Positions 15,677-24,819 are shown, numbered from the stretch's first letter. The stretch: 33,540 nucleotides of DNA from Flavobacteriia bacterium (GCA_016178305.1 JACOTM010000062.1:1-33540), one strand, 5' to 3'. Numbers and translations: made by a program. Notes: generated by a model not told the origin, from the sequence alone.

Positions 15677-16219
15677 ATGAGTCAAACAACTTTAGAATAT
15701 ACAAATGTAATCAATGTTTGCAGAGAAATATTTTCCAAGAAAACAAAAGATTACGGAACGGCATGGAGAATATTGAGACCAAGTTCTTTAACGGACCAAA
15801 TTTTTATAAAAGCGCAACGAATCAGAACAATTCAGGAGACAGGAGTAAACAAAGTTGGAGAATCAATTGAGGATGAATTTATCGCGATAATCAATTATTG
15901 TATTATGGCAATCATTCAAGTTTCTGAAAAAGAATTAACAGATTTAGAGTTAGAAATTGATTTGGCAAATTATTTATATGAAAAATATAGCAAAGAAGCA
16001 TTTGAGCTAATGATACGGAAGAATCACGATTATGGTGAGGCATGGAGAGATATGCGTGTTAGTTCTTTGACAGATTTAATCTTAATGAAAATTTTAAGAG
16101 TTAAACAAATTGAAGATAATAACGGTTCTACAATCATCAGTGAAGGAATTGATGCTAATTACTTTGATATGTTGAATTATTCTGTTTTTGCCATGATTCA
16201 TTTATTAAAAGATAAGTAA
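15677..16219 (+). CDS. DUF1599 (Nmad1) protein with two tandem domains
   Basis: The 180-residue product consists of two copies of the DUF1599 domain, also called nucleotide modification associated domain 1. Copy one (about 18-83) contains KTKDYGTAWRILRPSSLTDQ and copy two (about 110-178) contains KNHDYGEAWRDMRVSSLTDL. Each then has a Lys-hydrophobic-Arg helix and an acidic segment before a hydrophobic helix. Conserved DYG-AW-R-SLTD residues occur in both copies. There is no signal peptide. Related domains have been linked to nucleotide or base modification by comparative genomics, but no reaction is proven. It starts a plus-strand run with the next gene 4 bases away, in the conserved Bacteroidota order DUF1599, BT_3928, tpiA. 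Confidence 0.88.
   Translation: MSQTTLEYTNVINVCREIFSKKTKDYGTAWRILRPSSLTDQIFIKAQRIRTIQETGVNKVGESIEDEFIAIINYCIMAIIQVSEKELTDLELEIDLANYLYEKYSKEAFELMIRKNHDYGEAWRDMRVSSLTDLILMKILRVKQIEDNNGSTIISEGIDANYFDMLNYSVFAMIHLLKDK
15702..15709 (-). promoter_or_regulatory. Possible -7 element of folP inside the DUF1599 gene
   Basis: The minus strand reads TACATTTG, a TAnnTTTG match 35 bases upstream of the folP ATG and within the first codons of the divergent DUF1599 gene. A -33 box at normal spacing is not clear. Because the intergenic gap is only 10 bases, the folP promoter has to lie in this coding stretch, which gives the element some positional support. Confidence 0.3.
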
Positions 16220-16222
16220 TAT

Positions 16223-17980
16223 ATGAAGCCACAATTAACTTTTCAAGGTCGCTCCTTATTTTTTAATTCATTGTTCATTTTTGTTAATCTTGTAGGATTA
16301 ATTTTTGTCGTTTTAGGTTTTCATAAAAATTTTGAATCATATAAAATACTATTTACTCTTTTAGGTTTTGGGTTAATGCTTTTGACGATTTTAGGAATAA
16401 TTATTTTCAAAGGAAAACTAATGTTTTCAAGTGTTTCAAGAGTGATTGTCGGTAGTATTTGCATTGTTTCTGGTCTTGTTAAAGCAAATGATCCAATTGG
16501 ATTTAGTTATAAATTAAAAGAATATTTTGAAGATGGTGCTTTGGCTTATAGGTTAAAAGAATTATTCAGTTCTCCAACTTTTTCTTTAGAGTTTTTAATG
16601 GATTATGCGTTGCCTTTAAGTATATTTATTTGCATCCTTGAAATCGTTTTAGGCGTATTGTTATTAATTGGTGGACAAATAAAAATAATCGTTTATTTGA
16701 CTTTATTGATGATGTTGTTTTTTACGTTCTTAACATCGCATACAGCCAGTTGTGATGCCAAAAATAATTTTTTAGATAGAGATGTTTATGCGACATCTAG
16801 TCAATTAGGACAGTTGAAATTACAAGAATCAAAAACAAATAAATTAATTAAAATTCATTCAAAAACCGCAACACATATTACTGTAGATGAGTTGAAACAA
16901 CCTCAGTGTGTTTCTGATTGCGGTTGTTTTGGAGATGCTTTAAAAGGTTCTTTAGGTCGATCATTAACCCCGATAGAGTCATGGTGGAAAGATTTGATTT
17001 TAGTTTATTTAATTGTTTGGATTTTTATTTCTCAAAGGAAAATAAAGGCGAATACTTGGAGAAATAATCTCTGGTTTTTAATTTTTAGTTTTGCGATTAT
17101 TCTCTTTTTTGCTTGGGTTTTCGGATGGGCTTTCCCGATATTATTTGGATTTATCGTCCTTTTTGGGAGCATGTGGATTAGACAAGTTTATCGAAATAGG
17201 TTCGGAGAATTAGTAGGAGGAACGCTGTTTACTTCGTTTGTTTGTAGTTTATTTATTTTCTATGTTATTAGATATGAACCTATGAAGGATTTTAGAGCTT
17301 ATGCTGTAGGGAGTAATTTATTATCAAAAATGTATAACGGTGTTGATGGCAAATATGACAATATATTAATTTATAAAAATAAAAAAACAGGTAAATTAAA
17401 AGAGTTATCATCGAATTCTACTGAATATACGCATTCTAAAATTTGGGAAAATAAAAATTGGAAGTTCATAAAAATGAATCAGAAAATCATAGTTGAACCC
17501 GTTTTACCTTCAATTACGGAACAATTTAACCCCTTTATTTCAGTCCGTGATATTTCGAGTGCAGAATTGAAAATCCCATTTATAAAGCTTCAATTAGAAA
17601 ATCAAAAGAATGAAACAGATGAAATCTCTCTTCGAAAATATATCGTAAGAGAAAAACGAATATTCATTCTATCTACGAATGATCTAGTAAATGCTGATTG
17701 GACTGAGTTGAATCGAATTAAAAACATTAGAAATCAGTGTTTAAAATTAAAAATACCGTTTGTTTTAATCACAAATGCGAGTAGAAATTCGATCAATCAT
17801 TTTAGAAAATACAATCATTTTAACGTGCCAACCTTTGCGAATGATGAAACTGAATTGAAAGCAATTTCACGTTCAAATCCATCATTAATGATTATCAAAA
17901 AAGCAATTGTTATTGGGAAATATCCTCACCGTTCAATACCTACTTTTGAATGGATTCATAAAAATTTATTACAAAAATGA
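16223..17980 (+). CDS. BT_3928 family membrane protein (DoxX/MauE-like with thioredoxin-like tail)
   Basis: The 585-residue inner-membrane protein has two N-terminal helices, then a DoxX/MauE-like helix bundle starting at SRVIVGSICIVSGLVKANDP (about 70-89). A soluble insert carries Cys177 and the cluster Cys229, Cys233 and Cys235 in CVSDCGCFGDAL. Further helices follow to about 350. The C-terminal 120 residues (from about KRIFILSTNDL) look thioredoxin-like but have no CxxC. MauE-type proteins carry a similar C.CFG motif and take part in disulfide or redox chemistry in the periplasm, so a redox role is plausible but unproven. The gene overlaps tpiA by 4 bases (ATGA), and the neighbourhood DUF1599-BT_3928-tpiA is typical of Bacteroidota. 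Confidence 0.85.
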   Translation: MKPQLTFQGRSLFFNSLFIFVNLVGLIFVVLGFHKNFESYKILFTLLGFGLMLLTILGIIIFKGKLMFSSVSRVIVGSICIVSGLVKANDPIGFSYKLKEYFEDGALAYRLKELFSSPTFSLEFLMDYALPLSIFICILEIVLGVLLLIGGQIKIIVYLTLLMMLFFTFLTSHTASCDAKNNFLDRDVYATSSQLGQLKLQESKTNKLIKIHSKTATHITVDELKQPQCVSDCGCFGDALKGSLGRSLTPIESWWKDLILVYLIVWIFISQRKIKANTWRNNLWFLIFSFAIILFFAWVFGWAFPILFGFIVLFGSMWIRQVYRNRFGELVGGTLFTSFVCSLFIFYVIRYEPMKDFRAYAVGSNLLSKMYNGVDGKYDNILIYKNKKTGKLKELSSNSTEYTHSKIWENKNWKFIKMNQKIIVEPVLPSITEQFNPFISVRDISSAELKIPFIKLQLENQKNETDEISLRKYIVREKRIFILSTNDLVNADWTELNRIKNIRNQCLKLKIPFVLITNASRNSINHFRKYNHFNVPTFANDETELKAISRSNPSLMIIKKAIVIGKYPHRSIPTFEWIHKNLLQK

Positions 17981-18723
17981 GAAAGAAAATTGTCGCAGGA
18001 AATTGGAAAATGAATTTATTGAATGCTGAAGCAATCAAATTATTTACGGAAATTACAACCAGTTTAGCTACTGTGAAAAATGTTGAAGTATTAGCTTTTC
18101 CTCCAAGTATTTATATCTCGGAATTATCATTAATTGAAAGTAAAATTGGATTGGGAGCTCAAAATTTTTACCCTAAAGATAAAGGAGCATTTACTGGAGA
18201 GATTTCAACTGCTCAGATTAAAAATATAGGTGTTACGCATGTGCTAATTGGGCATTCTGAAAGAAGAGCATATTTTAATGAAGACCATTCATTTTTAAAA
18301 GAAAAAGTTAATTCAGCTTTAGATTATAGCCTGACACCTGTCTTTTGTTGTGGAGAACCTTTAGAAATAAGAGAGTCAAATACGGAGTTTGAATATGTCA
18401 AAAATCAATTAATCGAAAGTTTATTTCATTTGAATGAAACAGATATTCAAAAATGCGTTATAGCTTATGAACCTGTTTGGGCGATAGGAACAGGTAGAAC
18501 AGCAACCGTAGAACAAGCCGAAGCGATGCACGCAGCAATTCGTTCATGGCTTAAAGAATATTACAACGAAACAATTGCAGCGTCCATTTCTATATTGTAT
18601 GGTGGAAGTTGTAATGCTTCAAATGCAAAAGAGTTATTTTCAAATCCAAATGTAGATGGAGGATTGATAGGTGGTGCAGCATTGGATGCAACCTCATTTT
18701 TACAAATAATAAAATCATTTTAA
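17977..18723 (+). CDS. tpiA: Triosephosphate isomerase
   Basis: The 248-residue product is a complete triosephosphate isomerase, interconverting dihydroxyacetone phosphate and glyceraldehyde 3-phosphate in glycolysis. The active-site residues are visible: Lys11 in AGNWKMN, His93 in LIGHSERR, and Glu165 in AYEPVWAIGTG, followed by the phosphate-binding YGGSCNASNA and DGGLIGGAAL loops. Start and stop are both translation-coupled: ATGA overlap with the upstream BT_3928-family gene, and TAATG overlap with prmA downstream. Length is normal and no key residue is missing. Confidence 0.97.
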   Translation: MRKKIVAGNWKMNLLNAEAIKLFTEITTSLATVKNVEVLAFPPSIYISELSLIESKIGLGAQNFYPKDKGAFTGEISTAQIKNIGVTHVLIGHSERRAYFNEDHSFLKEKVNSALDYSLTPVFCCGEPLEIRESNTEFEYVKNQLIESLFHLNETDIQKCVIAYEPVWAIGTGRTATVEQAEAMHAAIRSWLKEYYNETIAASISILYGGSCNASNAKELFSNPNVDGGLIGGAALDATSFLQIIKSF

Positions 18724-19562
18724 TGGATTATTTAGAACTTGATATAAAATTTGAGCCAAGAGATCCTTGGTCTGAAATCATTACAGTAGAACTGGCGGAT
18801 TTAGGTTTTGATAGTTTTGTAGAAACAGAAGAAGGAGTTTTGGCTTATGGTCCAGTAAATACTGTTGAAATGGATTTGGTAAAAACAAAAACATTATTAT
18901 CAAAAGAAACTTCCGATTTTAAAGTAACTTTTTCAGAAAAAGTAATTCCTCATCAAAATTGGAATGCTGTGTGGGAATCCGATTTTCATCCAGTAGAAGT
19001 AAAAGATTATTTAACAATTGTAGCCCCCTTTCATTCCAAAGAAAACAGAAAAGGAATGTTAGTTGAAATACAGCCTCAAATGTCTTTTGGTACAGGGCAT
19101 CATCAAACAACATGGTTGATGTCAAGTGCTTTGTTTGAATTGGATTCAATGCCTGCTAAAGTTCTAGATATGGGGACAGGGACAGGTGTGTTGGCTATTA
19201 TAGCTGAAAATTTAGGCGCAAAAGAAATTGTTGCAATAGACATTGAAGATTGGTCTGTAGAAAATGCAAAAGAAAATGCTGAGCGTAATAATTGTCAAAA
19301 AATAAATGTATATTGTGGTGATGTAGATTTAATTCAAAACCAAAAATTTGGATTAATAATTGCTAACATAAACAAAAATGTTTTGAAATCGCACATGAAA
19401 GCATATAGTGAATCTTTAGAAAAAGGAGGGACTCTTTTGTTAAGTGGTTTTTTTGAATCGGATGTTGATGAATTAATAGAATTTGCGGAACCATTTGAAC
19501 TTAATAAAGAATCGATTGTTTCGAAAGAGACTTGGGCTGGAATAAAATTAATTAAACAATAA
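18723..19562 (+). CDS. prmA: Ribosomal protein L11 methyltransferase
   Basis: The 279-residue product matches PrmA, which trimethylates ribosomal protein L11 using S-adenosylmethionine. An N-terminal L11-recognition domain (about 1-70) precedes the methyltransferase core, with PQMSFGTGHHQTT (about 117-129), motif I VLDMGTGTGVLAI (about 147-159), acidic motif VAIDIEDW and motif IV LIIANINKNVL. Bacteroidota PrmA is slightly shorter than the E. coli form, and this one is of that size. The ATG overlaps the tpiA stop by one base. A 15-base gap leads to the 1540-residue exported protein. Confidence 0.95.
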   Translation: MDYLELDIKFEPRDPWSEIITVELADLGFDSFVETEEGVLAYGPVNTVEMDLVKTKTLLSKETSDFKVTFSEKVIPHQNWNAVWESDFHPVEVKDYLTIVAPFHSKENRKGMLVEIQPQMSFGTGHHQTTWLMSSALFELDSMPAKVLDMGTGTGVLAIIAENLGAKEIVAIDIEDWSVENAKENAERNNCQKINVYCGDVDLIQNQKFGLIIANINKNVLKSHMKAYSESLEKGGTLLLSGFFESDVDELIEFAEPFELNKESIVSKETWAGIKLIKQ

Positions 19563-19577
19563 CTTAAAATTACTGCT

Positions 19578-22500
19578 ATGCTGAAAAAAGGAGTTTTATT
19601 TTTTGGATTTTTACTAATTACAATATTTTCATTTTCACAATCATATCCAACAGATAGAGAGAAATTTGTAAAACAGTTTCAAAAAGTTTTGCAAGAATAT
19701 GGAAAAGGAGATTTTCATGATTTTGCAAAGAGAGATTTACCTCATAGTTTATTAGAATCTACCGATTTCTCGAATGATTATTTCAATCGTTTGGTTGTGA
19801 CTTGTAATTTGATGGAATCTAAAAGAATGGATCCTTATCCTGAAATTTATAATTATGTCTATTCCGTATATTGTTTTGTGCAAAGAAAACAATCCAATGT
19901 AAGTTATAATGCATGGCACAGTTCAGTGGATAAACTTTTAAATTTAAAAGATACCCGAAAGATTACCGATTTTATGGAATTTTCAGCAGGATTTTTCTCG
20001 AAAAATTTAATAGCAGAATCCTCTAATTTTAATTGGTTTTATTATGGAGGGAGTTATTCTTTTGAATTTACAGACAAACCATTTATACGTTTTTCAGGTG
20101 GTAATTTAGCTTGTCGTGTAGATAATAGAGACAAAGATTCCAAAGAATTATATATTGATAGTTCGGTAATTTTCTTAACATCTGGAGTTTACGACCCAAT
20201 TTTAAAAAAATGGGAAGGTGAAAAAGGCGTTGTGACTTGGGAAAAAGTAGGTTTATCTAAATCTGAAACAAATGCTCAGTTGTCTAAATATGAAATTTTA
20301 TTAAAGACATCAACTTTTTCAGCTGATTCTGTATTATTGACAACACCCTATTTTACAAAAAAAATTATGGGTAAATTATCAGACAGAGCATTTAAAATAA
20401 ATAGAGATATAGATAAAATTTACCCTCAATTTATATCGTATGAAAAAAGATTGACAATTAAGAATATTCGTCCGGATGTTGATTATGATGGAGGCTTTTC
20501 ATTGCAAGGAAATAATTTTGTAGGTGTTGGTTTTCCTGATAATCCTGCAAAAATGATAATTTACAGAAATGCTAGTCCATTCATTTATGCTAGTTCACAA
20601 CAATTTACAGTTGCCCCCCGAAGAATTACATCAAGTACAACAGGTATAAAATTAGTATATAATATAAAAGATTCAATATATCATCCTGGAGTAGATTTTG
20701 TGTATGATTTAGATAAAAAAATGGTGGAGATGACGCGAACAAAATCAGGTGTTGGGCAATCACCATTTGGCGATTCATACCATCAGTTAGATATGTTTAT
20801 GCCGAAGCTGACATGGAATACGGAATCAACAGATTTGATCGTAACCTATGAAATAGGAACATCTCAAGAGCAAAGAATAGCACGTTTAGAATCTAAAAAT
20901 TATTTTGACGAAAAATTATATGATTATTTGCAAGGAATGGAGGCTGTTCATCCATTGGTTGCTATTTCGAAATATTGTCATAAATACGATGAATATACAT
21001 TAAATGAAGGAAAAATAGCAACAGCATTGAATAAAACAATTGAGCAGGCAAAACCTTTAATGTTGGAATTATCAACTTATGGCTTCATTTCGTATGATTC
21101 CGAAACCAAAATGGTTACAGTCAATAAAAAAACAATGAATTTTGTTGAATGTAAAGCAGGAACAAGAGATTTTGACAATTTAGTTTTTATATGTGATTTC
21201 AAGCCTAAAGAATTAAAAGGTTATACTGAAGAGCAATTAAAACAAGATGCTTATTTACGTGAAATACAAAAAGAATTTCTTGAAAAAACTGAAAAAAGAA
21301 GGATGATGACAACATTCGCCTCCATCAGTTTATCGACTTTAGATATACATGCAAATGCAATTGATGCGGTTGTTATTTCGGAAAAACAAAATACAATCGT
21401 TTTTCCAGTAGGAAATGAAGTTACAATTAAACAAGATCGTAATTTCGAATTTGGTGGTTGGGTTAATTGTGGTAAGATGGAGATTGATGCAATCAATGCA
21501 ACATTTGTTTATAAAGACTTTAAAATCGCTTTATTAAAAACTGATAAGTCAACATTTCGTTTAACACCATTATCTGAAAAAGATGGTAAAAAACCTATTG
21601 GAATGTTAAGTAGCATCTCAGGAATTGTAGGTGATATTTATGTTGATAATCCTTTAAATAAAGCAGGTATTTCAAAAAATTACACAGACTTTCCCAAATT
21701 AAAATCGGTTAAAAATTCTTTTGTTTATTATAATTCAAAAGCAATTTTGAGAGGAGCGTATGATAGTACTCGTTTTTATTATACTGTTTTCCCTTTTGAT
21801 ATTGATAGTTTAGATAACTTTTTTGAAAAAGGATTTCATATTGTAGGTGAATTAACTTCCGCTGGAATTTTTCCTAAAATTAAACAAGATTTAGTGATTA
21901 TGCCTGATTATTCATTTGGATTTTCAACGAAAGCACCTCCTGAAGGATATGAATTTTATGGAACGAAAGCGAAATACGATAATAAAATAATATTGTCAAA
22001 TAATGGATTGCAAGGCGCTGGGCAAATTGATTTTGTTAAATCGAGTTCTACATCAATAGATTTATTTAATTTTTTACCAGACTCTTGTATCGGTTATGCT
22101 AAATTTGTAAATACCCCTGTTGAGTCTGGAATTCAATTTCCAGATGTAAATTGTAATATAGCTTATATTACTTATATTCCAAAAAGCAATTTATTGAAAG
22201 CTGCTTCAACAGCAAGAAATGAATTAGCAATGTTTAAAGGTGAAGCTAAATTAAGTGGAACAATTTTCGTTCGAAATGAAGGCTTAAGAGGAAAAGGTAA
22301 TATTGATATGAAAACAGCCGAAATCTTCTCTTTTGATTTTAAATTTAAACGATGGGATGTCGATGCGGATACGGCAGAATTTAATCTGAAAAATACGCAT
22401 ATTGAAGAGGGAGAAGAGGAGATGGCATTTAAATCTTCAAATGTAAAATCTCATATTTCTTTTGCTGACAGAAAAGGAGAATTTATTTCAAATGATGGAA

Positions 22501-24200
22501 CTTCTTTGGTTACTTTTCCTAATAACCAATACATCTGTAAAATGGATAAGTTGAATTGGTTAATGGATAAAGAATCGATAGAAATTGAAACAAATGCAGG
22601 AGAAGAAGCTTTAGCCAATAATGATTTAAATTTAGTTGGACCCAATTTTTTCTCGGTGCATCCCAAACAAGATTCTTTGCAATTTAGAGCTCCAAAAGCA
22701 TTTTTTAGCTTGAACGACAAAACGATTTATTGCTCAAAAGTCGAATTTATAGATGTTGCTGATGCGCGAATTTATCCAGACAGCATGAAGTTAACAATTC
22801 GTAAAAAAGCAAAGATGGATCCTTTAACAAATGCTAAAATTGTTGCCAATTACATAACACAATATCATAAATTTATTAAATGTGATTTAGAAATTACAGC
22901 TAGAAGAGCTTATACAGGGAAAGGGATTTATCCTTATTATGACTTGGATAGTATGTTAACAAATTTCACTATGGACAGAATCTTTTTAGATTCAACTTTT
23001 CAAACAGAAGCAAGGGGTAAAATAGCAGAAGATGCTAAATTTTATCTAAGTAAGCAATTTGACTATTATGGAGATGTAACAGTTAAAGCGGCAATTCCAA
23101 CAATCATTTTTACAGGGGCAACTCGTATGAATCATACTTGCGAAAAATTCCCTAGAGCTTGGATTGCATTTAGTGCAAAAATTGATCCCGCTAATATTCA
23201 AATCCCAATCGATGCAAATATGAAAAGTATTGATGGAAAAGCAATTACTTCAGGAATTATTTGGAGAGATTCTAGAAGTTTAGATAGTATTAAATTATAC
23301 CCAACTTTTTTATCTCCAATGGCTGATCCAAATGACCCGGCAGCTATGACAGCAAGTGGATTACTTCAATACAATGTTGATGCAGGTGAATTTCAAATTT
23401 CTTCAAAAGCGAAATTAGCTAATAGGGCTGAGAAAGGAAATTATATTGCCTTACATACCGAAAGTTGTTCGATGAATGGAGATGGGATAATTAATCTAGG
23501 TATGGATTTTGGTGAAATTGTAAAAATTGATGCTGCAGGAACAGTAAATTATAACCAATCAACAGGAAAAACATCAATAAATGCAACCGTAAGATACTTT
23601 TTTCCGTTCGATAAAGGATTGATGGAATCGATTGCTACAAAAATAAATGCTGTTGAAGGTTTAAAACCGATGGAAATGAGCTCAACTTCTTTGGAAGAAG
23701 CTTTGGTGGAATGGTCTGATCGTAAGACAGCAGATAAAATTAAATCAGATTATACTTTAAAAGGTGAAATTTCGAAATTACCTTCAGAAATGGAAGCAAC
23801 AATTACAATTACAGGAATTACAATTTCTTCATTTGATGATGTTAAAATGCAGGAAAAGGGATTGATTTCAATTTCAGAAAATGCAGTTTTATTAAACATG
23901 TATGAAAAGCCTGTATTGAAAATTGTTCCTATCAAAGCTTTTTATCAACAAATTTATTCGGGAAATGGCGGAGATAAATTTGGTTTATTCATTAATATAC
24001 CTGGAGGAAGAGATTATTATTTTGATTATTCCATGGAGAAAAAAGATGGATTACTTCGTGTAATTACGGGAGATGCTGAATTAGAAGCTGCTGTAACTGC
24101 AATTAAAGAAGATAAGAGAAAAGCAAAAAATTATAAATATGAAATGACCAATCAGAAAATATATTTAAGTAAATTTTTAAGATTATTTGGAGGAGAGTAA
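19578..24200 (+). CDS. Large exported protein of unknown family, 1540 residues
   Basis: I do not recognise this protein. It begins with a clear signal peptide (1-20, FLLITIFSFS then Gln21), has no later membrane helix and no T9SS sorting domain, and ends LRLFGGE, so it is probably periplasmic or outer-membrane associated. Residues about 22-170 look helical. About 455-535 form a compact helix-then-strand module, vaguely winged-helix-like. From about 640 to 1450 it is strongly beta-rich, with short alternating strands and repeated ILRGAYDS-, LRGKGNIDM- and TARRAYTGKG-like segments that suggest a beta-solenoid or long beta-taco, loosely like LptA/OstA or AsmA-type lipid conduits (inference). It sits 15 bases after prmA, and its last codons form the plsY ribosome binding site, so it is expressed with phospholipid synthesis. 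Confidence 0.85.
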   Translation: MLKKGVLFFGFLLITIFSFSQSYPTDREKFVKQFQKVLQEYGKGDFHDFAKRDLPHSLLESTDFSNDYFNRLVVTCNLMESKRMDPYPEIYNYVYSVYCFVQRKQSNVSYNAWHSSVDKLLNLKDTRKITDFMEFSAGFFSKNLIAESSNFNWFYYGGSYSFEFTDKPFIRFSGGNLACRVDNRDKDSKELYIDSSVIFLTSGVYDPILKKWEGEKGVVTWEKVGLSKSETNAQLSKYEILLKTSTFSADSVLLTTPYFTKKIMGKLSDRAFKINRDIDKIYPQFISYEKRLTIKNIRPDVDYDGGFSLQGNNFVGVGFPDNPAKMIIYRNASPFIYASSQQFTVAPRRITSSTTGIKLVYNIKDSIYHPGVDFVYDLDKKMVEMTRTKSGVGQSPFGDSYHQLDMFMPKLTWNTESTDLIVTYEIGTSQEQRIARLESKNYFDEKLYDYLQGMEAVHPLVAISKYCHKYDEYTLNEGKIATALNKTIEQAKPLMLELSTYGFISYDSETKMVTVNKKTMNFVECKAGTRDFDNLVFICDFKPKELKGYTEEQLKQDAYLREIQKEFLEKTEKRRMMTTFASISLSTLDIHANAIDAVVISEKQNTIVFPVGNEVTIKQDRNFEFGGWVNCGKMEIDAINATFVYKDFKIALLKTDKSTFRLTPLSEKDGKKPIGMLSSISGIVGDIYVDNPLNKAGISKNYTDFPKLKSVKNSFVYYNSKAILRGAYDSTRFYYTVFPFDIDSLDNFFEKGFHIVGELTSAGIFPKIKQDLVIMPDYSFGFSTKAPPEGYEFYGTKAKYDNKIILSNNGLQGAGQIDFVKSSSTSIDLFNFLPDSCIGYAKFVNTPVESGIQFPDVNCNIAYITYIPKSNLLKAASTARNELAMFKGEAKLSGTIFVRNEGLRGKGNIDMKTAEIFSFDFKFKRWDVDADTAEFNLKNTHIEEGEEEMAFKSSNVKSHISFADRKGEFISNDGTSLVTFPNNQYICKMDKLNWLMDKESIEIETNAGEEALANNDLNLVGPNFFSVHPKQDSLQFRAPKAFFSLNDKTIYCSKVEFIDVADARIYPDSMKLTIRKKAKMDPLTNAKIVANYITQYHKFIKCDLEITARRAYTGKGIYPYYDLDSMLTNFTMDRIFLDSTFQTEARGKIAEDAKFYLSKQFDYYGDVTVKAAIPTIIFTGATRMNHTCEKFPRAWIAFSAKIDPANIQIPIDANMKSIDGKAITSGIIWRDSRSLDSIKLYPTFLSPMADPNDPAAMTASGLLQYNVDAGEFQISSKAKLANRAEKGNYIALHTESCSMNGDGIINLGMDFGEIVKIDAAGTVNYNQSTGKTSINATVRYFFPFDKGLMESIATKINAVEGLKPMEMSSTSLEEALVEWSDRKTADKIKSDYTLKGEISKLPSEMEATITITGITISSFDDVKMQEKGLISISENAVLLNMYEKPVLKIVPIKAFYQQIYSGNGGDKFGLFINIPGGRDYYFDYSMEKKDGLLRVITGDAELEAAVTAIKEDKRKAKNYKYEMTNQKIYLSKFLRLFGGE
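24189..24197 (+). promoter_or_regulatory. Shine-Dalgarno sequence deciding the plsY start
   Basis: GGAGGAGAG lies 4 bases before the ATG at 24202 and is formed by the Gly-Gly-Glu codons that end the previous gene. Strong Shine-Dalgarno sites are uncommon in this window. The site supports ATG 24202 over the upstream in-frame TTG at 24187, which would start inside the site itself. Confidence 0.6.
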
Positions 24201-24201
24201 A

Positions 24202-24819
24202 ATGAATTTTTTAATTTTTAGTGGAATCGCTTATTTGCTTGGTTCAATTCCAACTGCTGTTTGGATTGGAAAAAGTTGGTATAATATCGATGTTAGAGAA
24301 CATGGAAGTAAGAATGCTGGTGCGACCAATACTTTTCGTGTTTTAGGAAAAAAACCTGGTATTATTGTCCTTTCAATAGATGTGTTGAAAGGATTTTTTG
24401 CTGTTTATATTCCTGTCTTTTTTATTCAATATTCTGTAAATGATGAATTAGTAAAGCTTCAAATTATTGCAGCTATTTTGGTTGTATTAGGGCACGTATT
24501 TCCTTTGTTTGCAAATTTTAAAGGAGGTAAAGGTGTAGCGACTTCGCTTGGAGTTGTTTTTGGCATTCATCCTCCCGCGGCAACTGTCTGTTTATTGGTT
24601 TTCTTATTAGTTTTTATAATATGTAATTATGTATCATTAGGAGCTATTGTGGCTGCGATTATTTTTCCTTTTGTGTTAAAATTTGTTTTTGCCGTTGAAT
24701 CCATTTGGTTATTATTATTCAGTGTCGTACTGAGTTTAGCAGTAATTATTACGCATCGAAAAAATGTAACGCGATTATTACATGGTCAAGAAAATAAAAT
24801 GAACCTTTTTAAAAAATAA
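24202..24819 (+). CDS. plsY: Glycerol-3-phosphate acyltransferase PlsY
   Basis: The 205-residue inner-membrane protein transfers acyl groups from acyl-phosphate to glycerol 3-phosphate, the first step of phospholipid synthesis. The three PlsY motifs are present: GSIPTAVWIGK leading to HGSKNAGATNTFRVLG near the N-terminus, GHVFPLFANFKGGKGVAT in the middle, and HRKNVTRLLHGQE at the end, separated by five to seven membrane helices. I use ATG 24202 because it gives the usual N-terminus and has a Shine-Dalgarno site. The stop of the 1540-residue gene is one base before it (TAA, a, ATG), so translation is coupled. The giant gene follows after 32 bases with no hairpin between. Confidence 0.95.
   Translation: MNFLIFSGIAYLLGSIPTAVWIGKSWYNIDVREHGSKNAGATNTFRVLGKKPGIIVLSIDVLKGFFAVYIPVFFIQYSVNDELVKLQIIAAILVVLGHVFPLFANFKGGKGVATSLGVVFGIHPPAATVCLLVFLLVFIICNYVSLGAIVAAIIFPFVLKFVFAVESIWLLLFSVVLSLAVIITHRKNVTRLLHGQENKMNLFKK

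Noticed and set aside
15661-15870. Plus-strand 69-codon ORF overlapping the DUF1599 start
   Set aside because: It is out of frame with the conserved DUF1599 domain and has no family resemblance.
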